DNA from: Merdiplasma sp905207905
GTDB lineage: Bacteria; Bacillota; Clostridia; Lachnospirales; Lachnospiraceae
DNA length: 64,000 nucleotides
Reading direction: 5' to 3'
NCBI GenBank assembly: GCA_902475025.1
Contig: CABRXX010000001.1
Span: 56,241 to 120,240, forward strand
Below the pieces are notes generated by a model. The model saw only the letters and a list, made by a program, of their open reading frames with translations. It did no database searches and was not told the origin of the DNA. The translations under genes were made by a program, and so were the position numbers. Positions within the stretch are counted from its first letter, which is position 1. Every line of letters begins with the position of its first letter. Positions 58,570-64,000 of the stretch are shown here, piece by piece.

Positions 58570-58695
58570 AGATTATGTACCTCAGAGGGAAGGCCTGGCC
58601 GTTTCAGAGAATGCGAAAGTCCAAGAAGGGCTTTCCCTGATCATACGAGGCCAAAGCTCCCTGTGTGTTGTGAAAAACAAACAAGAGTTTCACTC

Positions 58696-58724
58696 ATAAT
58701 ACCATCTCACCGGGAATGTGTAAA
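58696..58724 (-). promoter_or_regulatory. Promoter of the beta-lactamase-like lipoprotein gene
   Basis: On the minus strand TTTACA (58724-58719) and TATTAT (58701-58696) are 17 bp apart. No other feature was recognised in 58570-58897. Confidence 0.6.
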
Positions 58725-58897
58725 GGATTTAAAACTGGAAAACAAAATCAAATTTTGAGGGACAAAAGGACGGCAGTGTGGTATCTTTAAATTGCAGAAA
58801 GAAAGTGCCAGAGAAAGGCAGGATCCGTCCGGTCGGACAGACAGGCGCAGATTCGCCCGGCAGAAACGGCAAGCGACAGAATAAGGAGCATAGAAAT

Positions 58898-59518
58898 ATG
58901 AGGAAAGAAATAGAAATGACAGAAAAACTGGAAATGACAGATAAGACAGAAAAACCAGAAAAACCAGCCTGCGGAAGACAGGAAAAGATAAGGGGAACCG
59001 GATTGGTGCATATTTATTGTGGAGACGGGAAGGGAAAGACTACTACGGGAATGGGTCTGTGCCTTCGGGCTGCAGGCTTCGGTTATCGGGTGCTGATCTA
59101 CCAGTTTATGAAGAACAACAGAACCAGTGAGCGGAAATCTCTGGAACAAATAGAAAATATTCGGATCCTGGATGGGCTGGAGGAGGAAAAATTCAGTTTT
59201 CAGCTGACGGAGGAAGAGCGGAAACAGAGACGGGAATTTTACAACAATCAGTTCAGGAAGGTGACCCAGATGGCCGCTAAGGAAGATTTTGATCTGCTTT
59301 TTTTGGATGAGGCCATCTATACGATTCGTGCAGGCCTGCTGGATGAAGAATTGGTGGCGGAATTTTTGGAGAATAAGCCGGAGAAGCTGGAGGTGATCCT
59401 GACAGGCCAGGGCCCCAGCCAGAGACTTGTGGATCTGGCGGATTACGTCTCAGAGATTCGTAAGGTGAAGCACCCCTTTGACCGAAGACAGCCGGCCAGA
59501 GACGGGATTGAGCGGTAA
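58898..59518 (+). CDS. cobO: Cob(I)yrinic acid a,c-diamide adenosyltransferase
   Basis: The 206-residue protein contains the CobO/BtuR P-loop YCGDGKGKTTTGMGL (about 40-54). Walker-B-like FDLLFLDEAIYTIRAGLL and LTGQGPSQRLVDLADYVSEI are conserved in this family. It adenosylates corrinoids using ATP to make coenzyme B12 forms. The first 30 residues are charged, with repeated MTEK/TEKPEKP. AAGGAG supports ATG 58898 over the longer frame from 58778. No other cobalamin genes or B12 riboswitch were seen nearby. Confidence 0.92.
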   Translation: MRKEIEMTEKLEMTDKTEKPEKPACGRQEKIRGTGLVHIYCGDGKGKTTTGMGLCLRAAGFGYRVLIYQFMKNNRTSERKSLEQIENIRILDGLEEEKFSFQLTEEERKQRREFYNNQFRKVTQMAAKEDFDLLFLDEAIYTIRAGLLDEELVAEFLENKPEKLEVILTGQGPSQRLVDLADYVSEIRKVKHPFDRRQPARDGIER

Positions 59519-59545
59519 GTCCTGAAAAAGATATAAAAAGTTTAC

Positions 59546-59574
59546 TTGACTTCTGCTAGGGGAAAACTTATAAT
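59546..59574 (+). promoter_or_regulatory. Sigma-A promoter of the hydratase gene
   Basis: TTGACT (59546-59551) and TATAAT (59569-59574) are 17 bp apart. The leader of about 115 nt includes an AAAAAGC/GCTTTTT hairpin near 59612-59642. Confidence 0.75.
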
Positions 59575-59698
59575 GAGTAAATATAAAATAATAATATAGA
59601 AATGAAACTGAAAAAAGCGTGAGCACAATGGCGATGCTTTTTAGAACTTTGCAGAAACAGCCCGACCTGAGACCCATGAGCGGGCAGAAGGAGAATTT

Positions 59699-61990
59699 AT
59701 GATTAAATTATACGAACATGGCGTATATTTGGTAAATGGAACGGAGATTGTGGAGGATAACCGGGAGGCGGCCAAGGCGCTGGAGCAGATGACCGGAAAC
59801 GTACCTTCCCGGGAAGAGGCGGCAAAGGAGACAATCGCCTATTCCATTTTAAAGGATCACAATACCTCCGGGAACATGGAGCAGCTAAAGATTAAATTTG
59901 ATAAACTGACTTCCCATGACATTACCTTTGTGGGAATCATCCAGACAGCCAGAGCTTCCGGACTGGAGAAATTTCCGGTTCCCTACGTGCTTACCAACTG
60001 TCACAACTCCCTCTGTGCAGTGGGAGGAACTATTAATGAGGATGACCATATGTTTGGCTTAAGCTGTGCCAAAAAGTACGGCGGAGTCTATGTACCTCCT
60101 CATCAGGCAGTGATTCATCAGTATGCAAGGGAAATGCTGGCAGGCGGAGGGAAGATGATTCTGGGATCAGATTCCCATACCCGGTATGGCGCTCTTGGAA
60201 CCATGGCCATGGGAGAAGGAGGACCGGAGCTGGTAAAACAGCTGCTCTCTCAGACTTATGATATCAATATGCCCGGTGTGATTGCAGTGTATTTGACCGG
60301 CGCTCCGGTGAAGGGAGTCGGTCCTCAGGACATTGCTTTGGCGATTATCGGGGCAGTATTTGAAAATGGTTATGTGAACAATAAGGTGATGGAGTTCGTA
60401 GGCCCCGGCGTGGCCAACCTGAGCGCGGATTTCCGTATCGGCGTGGACGTTATGACCACGGAGACCACCTGTCTGTCTTCTATCTGGAAGACCGATGCGG
60501 CCATTGAAGAATTTTATGAGATCCATGGAAGAAAACAGGACTATAAGGAGCTGAACCCTGGCGCTGTGGCTTACTATGACGGTATGGTCTATGTGGATCT
60601 GAGCCAGATTCGTCCCATGATCGCTATGCCTTTCCATCCCAGCAATACGTATACCATTGAGGAACTAAAAGAAAACCTTATGGATATTCTGGAGGATGTG
60701 GAGAAGCGGGCGAAGGTGAGCCTGGACGGAGCGGTAGATTTCACACTGAAGAATAAGGTGCGGAATGGGAAACTGTATGTGGATCAGGGAATCATTGCCG
60801 GCTGCGCAGGCGGTGGTTTTGAAAATATCTGTGATGCAGCGGACATCCTGAGAGGAAATTTTATCGGAAATGATGCCTTTACGCTGAGTGTATACCCGGC
60901 AAGTATGCCGATTTACATGGAACTGGCGAAAAACGGCAGGCTGGCAGATTTGATCCAGTCCGGCGCAGTGGTAAAGACTGCGTTTTGCGGCCCCTGCTTC
61001 GGTGCAGGAGACACTCCGGCCAACAATGCCTTCAGTATCCGCCATTCCACCAGAAATTTCCCCAACCGGGAGGGCTCTAAGCTGCAGAATGGGCAGATTG
61101 CCTCGGTAGCTTTGATGGATGCCAGATCGATTGCAGCTACGGCAGCCAATAAGGGATATCTGACAGCAGCCACGGAGCTGGATGTGGAATTTGGCAAGCC
61201 GAAATATTTCTTTGACAGCGCGATTTATGAGAATCGGGTGTTTGACAGCAAGGGAGTGGCAGATCCGGATACACAGATTCAGCTTGGACCCAATATCAAG
61301 GACTGGCCGGCTATGTGTGAGCTTCCCCAAAATCTGGTTCTGAAGGTGGTTTCGGAGATTCATGATCCGGTGACTACCACAGACGAGCTGATTCCCTCCG
61401 GAGAGACTTCTTCCTACCGCTCCAATCCCTTGGGGCTGGCAGAGTTTGCTCTCTCTAGAAAAGATCCGGCCTATGTAGGACTGGCCAAGGAAGTGCAGAA
61501 GGCTCAGAAGGCCATTGAGGCAGGAAATTGCCCGCTGGAAGTCCTGGAAGAGTTGAAGCCTGTGATGGAGGCAGTACACACCCAATTCCCTCAGGTGGGA
61601 GAAGGGAATCTTGGTATCGGTTCCACGATCTTTGCAGTGAAGCCGGGAGACGGTTCCGCCAGAGAGCAGGCAGCCTCCTGCCAGAAAGTTCTGGGCGGCT
61701 GGGCAAACATTGCCAACAGCTATGCAACAAAGCGGTACCGCTCCAATCTGATTAACTGGGGAATGCTTCCCTTCCTGATCGATGAGGGAGCACTGCCCTT
61801 TAAGAATAAAGATTATCTGTTTCTTCCCAATATCCGTCAGGCAGTGGAGGAAAAGGCTTCTGAAGTGACTGCCTATGTGGTGAAGGAGGGAACCTTAACT
61901 CCCTTTACCCTGAGGCTGGGAGAGATGACTGCAGATGAGCGCCAGATCATCCTGGATGGCTGTTTGATCAATTTCAACCGGGTGAAATAA
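59699..61990 (+). CDS. Aconitase-superfamily hydratase (YbhJ-like)
   Basis: The 763-residue protein is related to aconitate hydratases and E. coli YbhJ. GSDSHTRYGALGTMAMGEGG is the conserved active-site region. Iron-sulfur ligands are suggested by AGCAGGGFEN (about 361) and FCGPCFGAG (Cys about 430 and 433). A swivelling C-terminal domain includes ATKRYRSNLINWGMLPF. It probably hydrates or dehydrates a tricarboxylic or related acid; the substrate is not established. AGAAGGAG precedes the ATG. It has its own strong promoter. Confidence 0.88.
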   Translation: MIKLYEHGVYLVNGTEIVEDNREAAKALEQMTGNVPSREEAAKETIAYSILKDHNTSGNMEQLKIKFDKLTSHDITFVGIIQTARASGLEKFPVPYVLTNCHNSLCAVGGTINEDDHMFGLSCAKKYGGVYVPPHQAVIHQYAREMLAGGGKMILGSDSHTRYGALGTMAMGEGGPELVKQLLSQTYDINMPGVIAVYLTGAPVKGVGPQDIALAIIGAVFENGYVNNKVMEFVGPGVANLSADFRIGVDVMTTETTCLSSIWKTDAAIEEFYEIHGRKQDYKELNPGAVAYYDGMVYVDLSQIRPMIAMPFHPSNTYTIEELKENLMDILEDVEKRAKVSLDGAVDFTLKNKVRNGKLYVDQGIIAGCAGGGFENICDAADILRGNFIGNDAFTLSVYPASMPIYMELAKNGRLADLIQSGAVVKTAFCGPCFGAGDTPANNAFSIRHSTRNFPNREGSKLQNGQIASVALMDARSIAATAANKGYLTAATELDVEFGKPKYFFDSAIYENRVFDSKGVADPDTQIQLGPNIKDWPAMCELPQNLVLKVVSEIHDPVTTTDELIPSGETSSYRSNPLGLAEFALSRKDPAYVGLAKEVQKAQKAIEAGNCPLEVLEELKPVMEAVHTQFPQVGEGNLGIGSTIFAVKPGDGSAREQAASCQKVLGGWANIANSYATKRYRSNLINWGMLPFLIDEGALPFKNKDYLFLPNIRQAVEEKASEVTAYVVKEGTLTPFTLRLGEMTADERQIILDGCLINFNRVK

Positions 61991-62034
61991 GCATTCACGG
62001 ACGAGCAGATATCAGGGCGCTGCAGCACGAGAAC

Positions 62035-62170
62035 AATGCCTGTAATGGCGCCGAAGGCGTAAAGATCCCAGTGCGGCAGAGTGAAGCAAATGCCTGTAAT
62101 GGCGCCGAAGGCGCAAAGATCCCAGTGCGGCAGAGTGAAGCGAATGCCTGTAATGGCGCTGGAAGCGCAA
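62035..62170. repeat. 54-bp tandem repeat, 2.5 copies
   Basis: Units start at 62035, 62089 and 62143 with AATGCCTGTAATGGCGCYG. The first two are almost identical over 54 bp, and each contains a GGCGCCGAAGGCG inverted repeat. The array lies between the hydratase and TrpB2 genes. Confidence 0.85.
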
Positions 62171-62273
62171 GAATCATAGCTAGAAATAGCCACATCTTGC
62201 GCATTGCTGTAAGTTGACACGGAGGGAGGCTGGGCCTCCTTGCCGGAAAAGAGAGATGGAAAGGAGAACGGCC

Positions 62274-63671
62274 ATGAGTGCGACAAAAGAAATTCCCTAT
62301 AAGATTTATCTGGAAGAGAGTGAGATGCCCAGGCAGTGGTATAATGTGCGGGCAGATATGAAAAATAAGCCCGCACCTCTGTTGAACCCGGCTACCCTGG
62401 AACCCATGGAATTTAAGGATCTTCAGGGCGTATTCTGCGATGAACTGATTCGGCAGGAGCTGGATGATACGACTCCCTATTTCGATATTCCGGAAGAAAT
62501 TCGGAATTTCTACAAAATGTACCGGCCCTCTCCTTTGGTGCGAGCCTATTGCTTGGAGGAAAAACTTCAGACTCCGGCCAAAATCTACTATAAGTTTGAA
62601 GGAAATAATACCAGTGGAAGTCATAAGCTCAATTCCGCGATTGCGCAGGCCTACTATGCCAAAAATCAGGGCCTGAGGGGCGTCACCACAGAGACCGGTG
62701 CAGGACAGTGGGGGACTGCACTTTCCATGGCCTGTGCGTATCTGGATCTGGACTGCCAGGTATATATGGTGAAAGTTTCTTATGAGCAGAAACCCTTCCG
62801 TCGGGAGGTGATGCGCACTTACGGTGCAAAGGTCACTCCATCCCCCTCTGTCACCACAGAAGTGGGCAGAAAAATCCTGGCTGAGAATCCCGGAACGGGA
62901 GGTAGTCTTGGCTGTGCCATCTCAGAGGCAGTGGAAGCTGCGGGAAAGCAGGAAGGCTACCGCTATGTGCTGGGTAGTGTGCTAAACCAGGTGCTGCTTC
63001 ATCAGACTGTGATCGGCCTGGAGACGAAAGCAGCGCTGGATAAGTATGATATTGTTCCGGATATTATCATTGGCTGTGCCGGAGGCGGATCCAACCTGGG
63101 CGGCCTGATCTCACCTTTTATGGGCGAGAAATTAAGAGGGGAGCGGGATTATCGTTTCATTGCCGTAGAACCGGCCTCCTGTCCCAGTCTTACAAGGGGA
63201 GTCTATGCCTACGATTTCTGCGACACCGGGATGGTGTGCCCTCTGGCAAAGATGTATACTCTGGGTCATGGGTTTATTCCTTCTGCCAGCCATTCCGGCG
63301 GTCTGCGTTATCATGGCATGAGCACCACTCTTTCACAGCTGTACCATGACGGACTTATGGAGGCAGTTTCTGTGGAGCAGACATCAGTCTTTGAGGCAGC
63401 GGAGCTGTTTGCCCGGGTGGAAGGAATCCTGCCGGCACCGGAAAGCAGCCATGCCATTCGGGTGGCCATGGATGAAGCGCTCAAGTGTAAAGAAACAGGT
63501 GAGGAAAAGACTATCGTCTTTGGTCTTACCGGAACCGGATATTTTGATCTGGTGGCTTACGGAAAATACAATGACGGGGCTATGATGGATTATATTCCCA
63601 CAGATGCGGAGCTTCAAAAGGGCTTTGACGGGATACCGCGATTCCCTGGGAATACTCTGGAGAGAAGATAG
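62274..63671 (+). CDS. trpB2: Tryptophan synthase beta-like enzyme (TrpB2 type)
   Basis: The 465-residue PLP enzyme matches TrpB2 in length. Motifs are PYKIYLEESEMPRQWYN at the N-terminus, NTSGSHKLNSA with the PLP lysine (about 116), TETGAGQWGTALSMAC and the phosphate-binding GCAGGGSNLGG. TrpB2 enzymes condense indole with serine and are usually found without an adjacent trpA, as here. It may salvage free indole, which would fit with the indolepyruvate pathway at the other end of the window (inference). AAAGGAG supports ATG 62274. Confidence 0.93.
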   Translation: MSATKEIPYKIYLEESEMPRQWYNVRADMKNKPAPLLNPATLEPMEFKDLQGVFCDELIRQELDDTTPYFDIPEEIRNFYKMYRPSPLVRAYCLEEKLQTPAKIYYKFEGNNTSGSHKLNSAIAQAYYAKNQGLRGVTTETGAGQWGTALSMACAYLDLDCQVYMVKVSYEQKPFRREVMRTYGAKVTPSPSVTTEVGRKILAENPGTGGSLGCAISEAVEAAGKQEGYRYVLGSVLNQVLLHQTVIGLETKAALDKYDIVPDIIIGCAGGGSNLGGLISPFMGEKLRGERDYRFIAVEPASCPSLTRGVYAYDFCDTGMVCPLAKMYTLGHGFIPSASHSGGLRYHGMSTTLSQLYHDGLMEAVSVEQTSVFEAAELFARVEGILPAPESSHAIRVAMDEALKCKETGEEKTIVFGLTGTGYFDLVAYGKYNDGAMMDYIPTDAELQKGFDGIPRFPGNTLERR

Positions 63672-63715
63672 TATCCGTGTTCATAGGGATCGTATTGTCT
63701 CAGGTATATGGATTC
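63670..63715. repeat. Short dispersed hairpin repeat (family 2), degenerate copy
   Basis: GTATCCGTGTTCATAGG matches the left arm of the 56334 copy. The right arm (CAGGTATATGGAT) is degenerate. It lies at the TrpB2 stop codon. Confidence 0.5.
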
Positions 63716-63826
63716 AGGCAATTAAATATAATTATCAGACAATACAAAGGAAAATAGAGAATAAAAGTTCTAAAGAATGAAAAAATATAAAGAAATAGAA
63801 AAAATAAGAAATATAAAAAATAATAG

Positions 63827-63855
63827 TTGACAAATACGGAGATAAGTGATAGTAT
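63827..63855 (+). promoter_or_regulatory. Promoter reading off the right end of the window
   Basis: TTGACA (63827-63832) and TAGTAT (63850-63855) are 17 bp apart. TAAATAAC/GTTATTTA (near 63884-63907) could form a leader hairpin. The rest of 63716-63826 is A-rich without a gene. Confidence 0.65.
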
Positions 63856-63946
63856 ACAGATAACAACAAGAACACCTCAATTAAATAACTAGACCCAAGG
63901 TTATTTAGTTATTAAGAAAGGTGAAATTGCTTAATACAGTTTTTCT

Positions 63947-64000
63947 AATCAAGATAATCAAGATAATCAAGATAATCAAGATAATCAAGATAATCAAGAT
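63947..64000. repeat. AATCAAGAT 9-bp tandem repeat, at least six copies
   Basis: Six exact copies run to the last base, so the array probably continues. In one frame the unit encodes Asn-Gln-Asp. Confidence 0.95.

Noticed and set aside
61873..62376. Minus-strand ORF with 18-residue repeats
   Set aside because: The repeats are the 54-bp DNA repeats read in one frame, and the ORF overlaps the ends of two well-supported genes.
63947..64000. CRISPR array
   Set aside because: The units are 9 bp and directly abutting, with no spacers, and no cas genes are present.

Overview
The window looks like a chromosomal segment of an anaerobic, moderate-GC Firmicute, most likely a gut Lachnospiraceae (Clostridia). 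Supporting signs are strong AGGAGG-type ribosome binding sites with occasional TTG/GTG starts, an indolepyruvate:ferredoxin oxidoreductase, a rubrerythrin/PerR pair, a class B sortase, a Cna-type surface protein, and the Firmicutes blocks gdpP-rplI-dnaB and rpsF-ssb-rpsR. The genus cannot be settled from sequence reading alone. Most genes are on the + strand.

Layout. 1-5.4 kb: the 5' part of an acyl-CoA ligase gene, then a TrpR-like regulator coupled to iorA-iorB-paaK-ACT (2-oxoacid oxidation of aromatic amino acids). 5.4-8.4 kb: two alkyltransferase-family genes, a secreted protein with an unusual GGADGPT tail, and a decayed YczE-like membrane protein gene. 8.5-13.8 kb: a BMP-type nucleoside ABC transporter operon behind a guanine-class purine riboswitch. 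13.9-18.3 kb: TetR regulator, GH13 enzyme and glgB. 18.8-22.7 kb: gdpP-rplI-dnaB. 22.8-24.8 kb: truncated GNAT and oligo-1,6-glucosidase. 25-30.7 kb: degenerate M23 protein, a candidate structured RNA, GIY-YIG, hemolysin III, ECF S-component, perR-rbr and a thioredoxin-reductase-like enzyme. 30.8-38.2 kb: NlpC/P60 wall hydrolase, DnaA-box cluster, an internally deleted C26 amidotransferase, tRNA-Lys, AI-2E transporter, trmB and a putative metallopeptidase. 38.2-45.7 kb: three-subunit molybdenum hydroxylase, asnS, sortase B, sirtuin, DUF951. 45.9-50.2 kb: calcium-type P-ATPase and rpsF-ssb-rpsR. 50.4-58.6 kb: Crp/Fnr regulator, giant repeat-rich surface protein, small unknown gene, repeat-rich beta-lactamase-fold lipoprotein. 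58.9-64 kb: cobalamin adenosyltransferase, aconitase-family hydratase, TrpB2, and a promoter leading into a 9-bp repeat tract at the window end.

Themes. Two dispersed hairpin families occur between genes: four copies of a roughly 120-bp palindrome, all downstream of genes and three of them between convergent genes, and a shorter hairpin of about 45 bp with two clear and two weak copies. Surface and cell-wall functions recur: NlpC, Cna protein, sortase B, beta-lactamase-fold lipoprotein and GdpP. The most interesting unexplained items are the secreted protein carrying a sodium-pump decarboxylase signature, the candidate RNA at 25.93-26.04 kb with two interlocking stems, the 120-bp palindromes, and the DnaA-box cluster lying away from any dnaA gene.
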